This document shows positions 57,470 through 64,000 of a stretch of DNA of 64,000 bases, piece after piece. The notes below the pieces were generated by a model. It made no database searches. It saw only the letters and a program-made list of their open reading frames with translations, and was not told the origin of the DNA. Within the stretch, counting starts at the first letter, position 1, and each line of letters opens with the position of its first letter. A program made the translations under genes and the position numbers. Source of the DNA: Flavipsychrobacter sp964461535 (GTDB lineage: Bacteria; Bacteroidota; Bacteroidia; Chitinophagales; Chitinophagaceae); the NCBI GenBank assembly GCA_964461535.1, contig CAYWUY010000007.1:1-64000 (forward strand), in the 5' to 3' direction.

Positions 57470-59446
57470 ATGCCACTTAATTCTAAAATACCAGCCGGTC
57501 CATTAGATTCAAAATGGAAAACGTACAAGTCAACTTGTAAATTAGTAAATCCGGCTAATAAGCGTCAGTTAGAAGTTATTGTTGTGGGTACTGGTCTTGC
57601 CGGTGCTTCTGCGGCTGCTTCTCTTGGCGAAATGGGTTATAAGGTAAAGGCATTTTGCTTTCAGGATAGTCCACGTCGTGCGCACTCTATTGCTGCGCAA
57701 GGTGGTATAAATGCCGCAAAAAACTATCAAAATGATGGTGATAGCACTTATCGTTTATTTTATGATACTATTAAGGGTGGTGACTACCGTGCACGCGAGG
57801 GCAATGTTCATCGCTTAGCAGAAGTTAGTGCTAATATTATTGACCAATGCGTAGCTCAAGGTGTTCCTTTTGCTCGTGAATATGGAGGGTTATTAAGTAA
57901 CCGTTCATTTGGTGGTACTCAGGTACAACGTACATTCTATGCTGCTGGTCAAACTGGTCAGCAATTGTTAATAGGTGCTTATCAAGGCTTACAGCGCCAA
58001 GTATCTCTAGGTAACGTGGCTATGTATTCTCGCCACGAGATGCTTGAAGTGGTAATAGTAGATGGTAAAGCTCGTGGTATTATAGCTCGTAACCTTGTTA
58101 CTGGCGAATTAGAACGCCACTTCGGTCATGCAGTGTTATTGTGTACTGGTGGTTACGGTAACGTATTCTATTTGTCTACTAACGCTATGGGTAGTAACGT
58201 TACAGCTGCTTGGAAAGCACATAAGAAAGGTGCCTTCTTTGGTAATCCTTGTTTTACTCAAATTCACCCTACATGTATTCCGGTTAGTGGAGACCATCAG
58301 TCAAAATTAACATTGATGTCAGAGTCTCTTCGTAACGATGGTCGTATATGGGTGCCTAAGGCAAAAGGCGATAATCGTAAACCTGTAGATATACCTGAAG
58401 AAGAGCGCGACTACTACCTTGAAAGAAGATATCCTGCATTTGGTAATCTAGTGCCTCGCGATGTGGCTAGACGTGCTGCTAAAGAGAGTTGCGATGCTGG
58501 TTTTGGTGTAGGTTCTTCAAAAATGGCCGTTTATCTGGATTTCGCTTCGGCTATCGAGCGTTATGGTCGTACTGAGGCCAACAAGCAAGGTAAGCCTAAT
58601 CTTAGTAAAGCAGAAATTATCAGTCTAGGTAAGGGTGTGGTAAAAGAAAAGTATGGTAACCTTTTCGACATGTATGAAAAAATTACAGGCGAAAATCCAT
58701 ACGAGACGCCAATGCGTATATATCCTGCGGTACACTACACAATGGGTGGATTGTGGGTAGATTACGAACTAATGACTACTGTGCCTGGTTTATATGCTCT
58801 TGGTGAAGCTAACTTTAGCGATCATGGTGCTAACCGTCTTGGTGCATCAGCTCTAATGCAAGGTCTTGCTGATGGTTACTTCGTTATACCATACACTTTG
58901 GGTAACTACTTAGCTGACGATATACGTACTAAAGCTATTCCTACAGATCATCCTGCATTCGTTCAAGCAGAAAAAGAAGTTAAGGAAAGAATAGATCGCT
59001 TAATGAACATTAAAGGTTCTGAAAGTGTTGAAAGTTTCCATAAGCGTCTTGGTAAAATCATGTGGGACAAGTGTGGTATGGGTCGTACGGCAGAAGGTTT
59101 AAAACAAGCTATTTCTGAAATACGTGCGCTACGTGCTGAATTCTGGAAAAATGTTCGCATCCCTGGTGAAGTAGAAGGTTTTAACCCTGAATTAGATAAG
59201 GCTAACCGCGTTGCTGACTTCATAGAGTTGGGTGAGTTGATGTGTATAGATGCACTTGAAAGAAATGAAAGTTGTGGAGGTCACTTCCGTGAAGAGTATC
59301 AAACAGAAGATGGCGAGGCATTGCGTGATGATGAAAAGTACATGTATGTAGCTGCTTGGGAATACAAAGGCGATAGTCAATTCGAACTACATAAAGAGGA
59401 ATTGAAATACGATATTGTAAAACCTAGTCAACGTAGCTATAAATAG
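57470..59446 (+). CDS. sdhA: Succinate dehydrogenase / fumarate reductase flavoprotein subunit
   Basis: Oxidises succinate to fumarate (or the reverse) with covalent FAD on the cytoplasmic face of complex II. The 658-residue protein has the dinucleotide motif VVGTGLAGASAAASLGEMGY (about 38-57), the FAD-linked His H72 in RRAHSIAAQGGINAAKNY and the substrate/capping residues in FTQIHPTCIP. HYTMGGLWVDYE and LGEANFSDHGANRLGASALMQGLADG complete the active site. Length is that of the Bacteroidota/b558 type, longer than the E. coli enzyme. Central gene of the operon, 86 bases before sdhB. Confidence 0.97.
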   Translation: MPLNSKIPAGPLDSKWKTYKSTCKLVNPANKRQLEVIVVGTGLAGASAAASLGEMGYKVKAFCFQDSPRRAHSIAAQGGINAAKNYQNDGDSTYRLFYDTIKGGDYRAREGNVHRLAEVSANIIDQCVAQGVPFAREYGGLLSNRSFGGTQVQRTFYAAGQTGQQLLIGAYQGLQRQVSLGNVAMYSRHEMLEVVIVDGKARGIIARNLVTGELERHFGHAVLLCTGGYGNVFYLSTNAMGSNVTAAWKAHKKGAFFGNPCFTQIHPTCIPVSGDHQSKLTLMSESLRNDGRIWVPKAKGDNRKPVDIPEEERDYYLERRYPAFGNLVPRDVARRAAKESCDAGFGVGSSKMAVYLDFASAIERYGRTEANKQGKPNLSKAEIISLGKGVVKEKYGNLFDMYEKITGENPYETPMRIYPAVHYTMGGLWVDYELMTTVPGLYALGEANFSDHGANRLGASALMQGLADGYFVIPYTLGNYLADDIRTKAIPTDHPAFVQAEKEVKERIDRLMNIKGSESVESFHKRLGKIMWDKCGMGRTAEGLKQAISEIRALRAEFWKNVRIPGEVEGFNPELDKANRVADFIELGELMCIDALERNESCGGHFREEYQTEDGEALRDDEKYMYVAAWEYKGDSQFELHKEELKYDIVKPSQRSYK

Positions 59447-59532
59447 TAGTTTTTAATCCTAGTTTCAACGTAATATAAATAATAATATCTACCGACTTTC
59501 CGGTGATAGTTGGTTGACAAAATATAATTGTT

Positions 59533-60303
59533 ATGCAACATTATAACATGAATTTGACGTTAAAAATCTGGCGTCAAAAAAATAGCAAAAGCAAAGGTGC
59601 TTTCGAAACATTTCAAGTAAAAGATATTTCTTCTGAAATGTCATTCCTGGAAATGATAGATGTGTTGAATGAGCAGCTAGTGGCAGAAGGTAAAGAGCCT
59701 GTAGCTTTCGACCACGACTGTCGCGAAGGTATTTGTGGTATGTGTAGCATGTACATTAATGGTCGTGCACACGGTCCATGGGCTCAAAATACTACTTGTC
59801 AGTTGCACATGCGCGAGTATAAAAATGGTGATACCATTGTTATTGAGCCTTGGAGAGCTGATGGTTTCCCAATTATTAAAGACTTAGTAGTAGACCGTAC
59901 TGCTTTCGATAGAATTATTTCAGCTGGTGGTTATGTATCTGTAAATACAGGTAACGCTGTAGATGCTAATGCGCTTCCTATAGAAAAACACAAGGCTGAT
60001 GAAGCTTTCGCGGCTGCAGCATGTATAGGTTGTGGAGCTTGTGTGGCTGCATGTCCTAATGCATCTGCAATGCTATTCGTATCTGCTAAGGTGTCACACT
60101 TAGCATTATTACCTCAAGGTGATCCTGAGCGTAAAATACGTGCCGTGAATATGGTGAAACAAATGGACGCTGAAGGTTTCGGTAGCTGTACCAACATTGG
60201 TGCATGCGAAGCTGAATGTCCTAAAGGAATATCTTTGGAAAATATTGCTCGCCTAAACAGAGAATATCTGGGTGCAATGACTTCTGGCGATAGTCAAGCA
60301 TAA
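59533..60303 (+). CDS. sdhB: Succinate dehydrogenase / fumarate reductase iron-sulfur subunit
   Basis: Carries electrons from FAD to the quinone site through three clusters. The [2Fe-2S] ligands are C63, C68, C71 and C89 (CREGICGMC and TTCQLH). The [4Fe-4S] and [3Fe-4S] ligands are in ACIGCGACVAACPNASA (about 163-179) and GSCTNIGACEAECPKGISLE (about 217-236). The 256-residue length is normal. ATG 59533 adds five residues before MNLTLKIWRQ; the ATG at 59548 is the alternative. Followed by a hairpin 75 bases after the stop. Confidence 0.97.
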   Translation: MQHYNMNLTLKIWRQKNSKSKGAFETFQVKDISSEMSFLEMIDVLNEQLVAEGKEPVAFDHDCREGICGMCSMYINGRAHGPWAQNTTCQLHMREYKNGDTIVIEPWRADGFPIIKDLVVDRTAFDRIISAGGYVSVNTGNAVDANALPIEKHKADEAFAAAACIGCGACVAACPNASAMLFVSAKVSHLALLPQGDPERKIRAVNMVKQMDAEGFGSCTNIGACEAECPKGISLENIARLNREYLGAMTSGDSQA

Positions 60304-60375
60304 TACTAACTATGGTGTGGTAGTAATTTATGTCAGTAAATAATTAAAAAACACATCATAAATAATATAATTAAC

Positions 60376-60412
60376 GTAAAAGGCTGTCTGCATCGACAGC
60401 CTTTTATTATTT
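60376..60412 (+). terminator. Hairpin after sdhB, just before the Lnb-like gene
   Basis: aaaaggctgtc (60378-60388) pairs with gacagcctttt (60395-60405), 6-base loop, followed by TTTTATTATTTT. The next gene starts only 14 bases after the stem, so this may be a leaky terminator or attenuator. Confidence 0.7.
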
Positions 60413-60418
60413 TGCACT

Positions 60419-61603
60419 ATGCTACAGCGATTTTTAAGTATTATAATCTTACTACTACTTGTGTTGCCAGGCTATGCCATGCCTGTTTCTGCTGTGCCAC
60501 CTAGCACGGATAGCTCTAGCCATTTACGTATTAGCTTAGTTACATGTAGTCCCGGCTATCAAGAAGTATATGAAATATTCGGTCATACTGCTGTTCGTGT
60601 AATAGATAGTGTAGATGGTACTGATATGGTCTATAACTACGGCACATTTAATGGCTATGAGGAAAATTTTGAACTGAAATTCATGAGAGGTAAACTCTTG
60701 TATTATCTCTCGGTTTATCCGTTCAATAGTTTTTTACAAGAGTATATTTCTTTACAGCGTGGCGTAAAAGAGCAGGTACTTATATTGCCGGAAGATAAGA
60801 AAAAGGAATTAGTAGCCTACTTAGATTGGAATGCCCAGCCGGAAAATAGTGGTTATAAATACGATTTCTTTTTTGATAACTGTGCCACACGTATAAGAGA
60901 TGTAGTGCCTCATGTATTAGGTAGCCAAGCTCAACTAGGACAAACCATACCTGAAAATAGTAAACAAACATTTAGAGATATAATAAATATATATTTCGAA
61001 GCCAAGCCTTGGGAACGTATTGGCGTCAATATACTATTAGGTAGCCGTATAGATAAAGTTATGACCAATAAAGACATCATGTTCTTGCCCGACTATTTAA
61101 GTACTGGCTATGCCAAAGCTAGATATATGGGTAAGCCCATAGCAGAACAGCCCATCACTCTATTGGCAGAAAGCAGTTCGCTTCCCGCTGGTAAGTATGG
61201 ACCTCTATTGCTTACGTTAGCTATTTGCCTACTTACTATTGCCGGGCTAACCATTCCTTCATTGAAGGTATTAGGTAAAATGATGCGTAGCGTTTTGCTA
61301 CTAGTAACAGGCTTGTTGGGTGTACTTATACTAATTATGTGGTTTGCTACAGACCATCAGGGGTGTACCAATAATTTCAACATCCTTTGGGCATTGCCAA
61401 CTAATTTGTTGTTTCTCGCTTTCAGAGGTAAAAGGAGAAGTAAATATGCACTGATAGCCATAATATTACTACTAGTAGTACTCTTGTTACACGTACTAAG
61501 AGTACAGCAGCTTTTACTACCCGAGATGATGCCGTTTTTAATAGCGTTACTATTTACTTATGGAACTATTTATAAAGAACAATTAATAAAACAGAATGCC
61601 TGA
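60419..61603 (+). CDS. Lnb-like (DUF4105) membrane protein, probable lipoprotein N-acyltransferase
   Basis: A 394-residue membrane protein. A signal-like segment (1-22) precedes a periplasmic domain (about 35-215), then three or four membrane helices (about 255-390). The periplasmic part matches DUF4105, now named the Lnb N-terminal domain after the lipoprotein N-acyltransferase of Bacteroides. The likely catalytic residues are the His in YEIFGHTAVRV and the Cys in FFDNCATRIRD, both intact. It would add the third acyl chain to lipoproteins, replacing Lnt. Family knowledge is recent and paralogues exist, so the activity is inferred. The 3' end overlaps the next gene by 8 bases. Confidence 0.82.
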   Translation: MLQRFLSIIILLLLVLPGYAMPVSAVPPSTDSSSHLRISLVTCSPGYQEVYEIFGHTAVRVIDSVDGTDMVYNYGTFNGYEENFELKFMRGKLLYYLSVYPFNSFLQEYISLQRGVKEQVLILPEDKKKELVAYLDWNAQPENSGYKYDFFFDNCATRIRDVVPHVLGSQAQLGQTIPENSKQTFRDIINIYFEAKPWERIGVNILLGSRIDKVMTNKDIMFLPDYLSTGYAKARYMGKPIAEQPITLLAESSSLPAGKYGPLLLTLAICLLTIAGLTIPSLKVLGKMMRSVLLLVTGLLGVLILIMWFATDHQGCTNNFNILWALPTNLLFLAFRGKRRSKYALIAIILLLVVLLLHVLRVQQLLLPEMMPFLIALLFTYGTIYKEQLIKQNA

Positions 61604-62393
61604 TATTAAAAGCACATATACAGCTAATATAAGATACCTAAAGCAAGGTGCAGGAAAGGTAGTAGTACTGTTACACGGTTTTCCTGAAAGTAGTGCTATT
61701 TGGAGGTATATTGTCCCACAGTTATCAGAGCGATATACAGTTATAGCTCCTGATATGCCTGGGGTAGGGGCTAGTACATTTGCTAAAGTGAGCATAGACG
61801 AAATGGCTGCTATAGTTAAGGAAATATTAGATGCGGAGAGTATTAAAGAAGCAATTATTGTTGGCCATTCTATGGGGGGCTATGTAGCTATATCTTTTGC
61901 ACAACAGTTTCCTGAATATGTAGCCGGACTAACTATGCTTCATTCTTTGCCTTATGCCGATAGCGAAGACAAAATAGCTAATAGAAGAAAAGCTATACAG
62001 CTAATAAATAATGGCGGTAAAGATGCTTTCGTAAGGGCATTTGTACCTAATCTATTCCCTGAATATTATAGAAAAGAAAACCCAACGGTTATTGAAGCCC
62101 AAATAAATGCTGCACGTACAGTTAGCGAACAGGCATTAGTGTCGTTCTATGAGGCCATGATAGCCCGCTCCGACAGGTCTACAACATTAATACATGCTAC
62201 TTACCCCATTCAGTGGATAATGGGTAAAGATGATGCATTGATGGATTATATGAACATATTGCAGTATTGTTATGCAGCTAATGTTAACTTTGTTCATGTA
62301 TTAGATAACTGCGGACACATGGCTATGCTTGAAATGCCACAGTTATTATTACACCACTTACTACAATTTGCAACCTATACCTACAATGCTTAA
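61596..62393 (+). CDS. Alpha/beta hydrolase
   Basis: A 265-residue cytoplasmic alpha/beta-hydrolase. VVLLHGFPESSAIWRYI supplies the oxyanion hole, IIVGHSMGGYVAISF the nucleophile elbow with Ser, and the C-terminal LDNCGHMAMLEMP the catalytic His. The acid is probably the Asp in QWIMGKDDALMD. It resembles the haloalkane dehalogenase/epoxide hydrolase branch, but the Ser nucleophile points to an esterase or a related activity. The substrate is unknown. Starts inside the last 8 bases of the Lnb-like gene and ends inside the first 8 of the CHU_C gene. Confidence 0.88.
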   Translation: MPDIKSTYTANIRYLKQGAGKVVVLLHGFPESSAIWRYIVPQLSERYTVIAPDMPGVGASTFAKVSIDEMAAIVKEILDAESIKEAIIVGHSMGGYVAISFAQQFPEYVAGLTMLHSLPYADSEDKIANRRKAIQLINNGGKDAFVRAFVPNLFPEYYRKENPTVIEAQINAARTVSEQALVSFYEAMIARSDRSTTLIHATYPIQWIMGKDDALMDYMNILQYCYAANVNFVHVLDNCGHMAMLEMPQLLLHHLLQFATYTYNA

Positions 62394-63612
62394 AAGAATT
62401 TATATCGTCCTTCTNNNNNNNNNNNNNNNNNNNNNNNNNNNNNNNNNNNNNNNNNNNNNNNNNNNNNNNNNNNNNNNNNNNNNNNNNNNNNNNNNNNNNN
62501 NNNNNNNNNNNNNNTGGAGGAATGGTGTCATAATAAATACAGTAAAAAGAGAATTTCAGTTCGTAGTTACTGATTGTTCTAAAAAGGTGGTGGCATGTAT
62601 TCCTCAGCTATCTACAGAACCTAATACCTACATAGTAGAATGTAAGTCTTATAAAGTCGATTTTCAAAACTGTAGCAGTGGCGGGTTTAGTTATTTTTGG
62701 GATTTTGGCGTAGCAGGGGCTACTGACGATACCAGCAATGCAATAACACCCACTTTTACCTATCCCGATACTGGCACATATACAGTGTTATTAGTTGTTA
62801 ATCCGGGTTCTACTTGCCCTGATAGCATTACCCGATTAGTGAAAATTTACCCTTACTTCGAAGCTAAATTTATAGACTCAGGGCTATATTGCCCCAACGA
62901 ACCTATACTATTTAAAGATCAATCCTTATCTACCATCAAGCCATTGCAACAATGGTACTGGAATTTTGGTGATGGATTTACCTCTGGTGATGTTAATCCA
63001 AGGCATAGTTACAAATACGGTGGAACATTCAATGTACTTTTTGCCGCTTCTAACATCAAAAACTGTGTAGATACTTATTTGCGTAGAGTAGTTATTCAGC
63101 AGTTTGTTCCCGATGCTGGTAATGATACCATTATAGTTAAGGGAGAGTCTGTTCTCTTTCATGCCGATGGTGGACAATACTACCAATGGTCGCCACCTAC
63201 TTATTTAGATAGAGATGATATACCAACACCTACTGGCTATTACCCTGATACAGGAAAGTTTAATTATGTAGTAGAGGTAGAAAGTAATTATGGTTGCAAA
63301 GGTAAAGACACCGTTCAAGTATGGGTGGTCAATCAGGCTACCTTCTATATGCCTAATGCCTTCTCTCCTAATGGCGATGGAACTAACGATATATTCCGAC
63401 CGTTCTCTGTAGGCTACAAAGCCATAAAAAACTTCCGCATATACAACCGCTGGGGAGAAATGGTTTACTACAGCGAAAACCTAACCGATGGTTGGGATGG
63501 TACCTACAAAGGTAAAACCTGCGATTTGGGTGTATACTTTTGGGAGATAACTTTTATTGACCGTAATGGTAAAGATGGCTACCTAAAAGGAGATGTAACA
63601 CTAGTACGCTAG
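62386..63612 (+). CDS. Secreted PKD protein with type B T9SS sorting domain, interrupted by a gap
   Basis: The first codons (MLKRIYIVL) look like a signal peptide start and are cut at 62415 by 100 Ns. After the gap the frame is open from 62515 to the stop. It has PKD-type modules (FSYFWDFGVAGATDD, WYWNFGDGFTSGDVNPRHSY), then a CHU_C domain (MPNAFSPNGDGTNDIF, FRIYNRWGEMVYY, GWDGTYKGK, end GDVTLVR). T9SS export is implied. The real distance across the gap is unknown, so the N-terminal assignment to this gene is likely but not certain; much of the protein may be missing. Overlaps the hydrolase stop by 8 bases and the convergent Rieske gene by 4. Confidence 0.85.
   Translation: MLKRIYIVLXXXXXXXXXXXXXXXXXXXXXXXXXXXXXXXXXXWRNGVIINTVKREFQFVVTDCSKKVVACIPQLSTEPNTYIVECKSYKVDFQNCSSGGFSYFWDFGVAGATDDTSNAITPTFTYPDTGTYTVLLVVNPGSTCPDSITRLVKIYPYFEAKFIDSGLYCPNEPILFKDQSLSTIKPLQQWYWNFGDGFTSGDVNPRHSYKYGGTFNVLFAASNIKNCVDTYLRRVVIQQFVPDAGNDTIIVKGESVLFHADGGQYYQWSPPTYLDRDDIPTPTGYYPDTGKFNYVVEVESNYGCKGKDTVQVWVVNQATFYMPNAFSPNGDGTNDIFRPFSVGYKAIKNFRIYNRWGEMVYYSENLTDGWDGTYKGKTCDLGVYFWEITFIDRNGKDGYLKGDVTLVR
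62415..62514. other. Assembly gap of 100 Ns inside the third CHU_C gene
   Basis: Exactly 100 Ns, a placeholder. Unlike the gap at 50608, the flanks share no visible repeat. PKD-repeat genes are hard to assemble, so several hundred bases or more may be missing here. Confidence 0.97.
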
Positions 63613-63926
63613 CCTATAATACCTATATGAATAATACCTTCATGTAGCTGTACAGGATAGGTAAACAATTTATAGCCTTCGCCACTTGTATTTCTTCCAC
63701 TAGCCGGGTCAAATCTATATTTATGTAGCGGACACACCAACTTGCCACTGGCGTCTAGCCAGCCTTCGCACATAGGTGCTCCTGCATGTGGGCATTTAGC
63801 AGCAAAGGCATACACCGTTCCTTGCTTTTTTACTATGCCTACAGCTTTATTATTTACTACTATTTCTCGTAGTTGTAGTTCGTTTAGTTCGTCTATATGC
63901 AGTTCAGTGCTATAGTAGGTGTGCAT
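63609..63926 (-). CDS. Rieske [2Fe-2S] ferredoxin-like protein
   Basis: A 105-residue soluble Rieske domain. The cluster ligands are C45 and H47 (CPHAGAPMCEGW) and C65 and H68 (CPLHKYRFDP), complete and correctly spaced. Proteins of this size are similar to NirD and to oxygenase-type Rieske ferredoxins; no partner reductase or oxygenase is next to it. Its role in electron transfer is clear, its pathway is not. It lies 9 bases downstream of the deaminase gene on the same strand, so they are likely cotranscribed. Overlaps the convergent CHU_C gene by 4 bases. Confidence 0.88.
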   Translation of the reverse strand: MHTYYSTELHIDELNELQLREIVVNNKAVGIVKKQGTVYAFAAKCPHAGAPMCEGWLDASGKLVCPLHKYRFDPASGRNTSGEGYKLFTYPVQLHEGIIHIGIIG

Positions 63927-63935
63927 ATTATAGTC

Positions 63936-64000
63936 TTATCTACGGGCCGCAAAAAAGTCTTTCATCAATTGAGCGCATTCGTCAGCCAGTACACCCTCGG
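63936..64000 (-). CDS. C-terminal end of a TadA-like nucleoside/tRNA deaminase
   Basis: On the minus strand the last 65 bases hold an open frame ending EGVLADECAQLMKDFFAARR then stop (63938-63936). This matches the C-terminus of tRNA-adenosine deaminase TadA, which has a GVL-x-EC-x-x-L-x-FF pattern and turns A34 of tRNA-Arg into inosine. The catalytic HAE and PCxxC parts lie outside the window, so a guanine or cytosine deaminase of the same family remains possible. The Rieske gene starts 9 bases further. Confidence 0.7.
   Translation of the reverse strand, partial: EGVLADECAQLMKDFFAARR

Overview
The window is AT-rich DNA from a member of the Bacteroidota, most likely a Chitinophagales/Chitinophagaceae-like organism. 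The evidence is the gene content: three proteins with the type B (CHU_C, gliding-motility-associated) C-terminal sorting domain of the type IX secretion system (T9SS), a PorP/SprF-family protein beside a PorE-like OmpA protein, a b558-type succinate dehydrogenase (sdhCAB), the bacillithiol-linked YtxJ, a DUF3822-rsmD-coaD cluster, an Lnb-type (DUF4105) protein and two SusC-free TonB receptors. Several promoters fit the Bacteroidota TTG-N17-23-TAnnTTTG pattern. The sequence is a draft scaffold with three 100-N gaps (6119-6218, 50608-50707, 62415-62514).

Layout. 1-18.3 kb is mainly housekeeping: thrS-infC (minus), nnr, fbp, a gap-truncated lipoprotein, pyruvate carboxylase, then coaD/rsmD/DUF3822 (minus), a MATE pump, ytxJ, fabD, a LolA-like protein and ftsK. 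18.5-25.4 kb is a surface-secretion cassette: a 1153-residue CHU_C protein, a PorP/SprF-like barrel and a PorE-like TPR/propeller/OmpA protein. 25.5-32.2 kb holds a MocR-type regulator divergent from an EamA exporter, followed by a branched-chain aminotransferase, a GNAT, a DUF1572 protein, a methyltransferase and a persulfide-dioxygenase-like MBL/rhodanese fusion. A second CHU_C protein (32.3-35.6 kb, minus) follows.

35.9-46.8 kb is the most system-like part: a TPR sensor kinase with a lipobox, a REC-only response regulator, a membrane-anchored HEAT-repeat protein, a processive GT2 glycosyltransferase and a TPR/YaiO outer-membrane protein. Together these look like a signal-controlled exopolysaccharide synthesis and export locus. 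A DUF4838 carbohydrate-active lipoprotein lies just behind it. 46.9-52.3 kb has a FecA-like and a heme-type TonB receptor either side of a methyltransferase. 52.4-56.3 kb (minus) is a four-gene envelope operon of unknown function (TM2 protein plus three secreted or outer-membrane proteins). 56.7-64 kb has sdhCAB, an Lnb-like protein, an alpha/beta hydrolase, a third CHU_C protein (gapped), a Rieske protein and the end of a TadA-like deaminase.

Convergent genes are packed closely, with a single strong hairpin between most pairs. The gap inside the heme-type receptor is an assembly artefact: its two flanks share 55 identical bases, and merging them restores one 743-residue reading frame. No rRNA, tRNA, CRISPR array, insertion sequence or phage gene was recognised.
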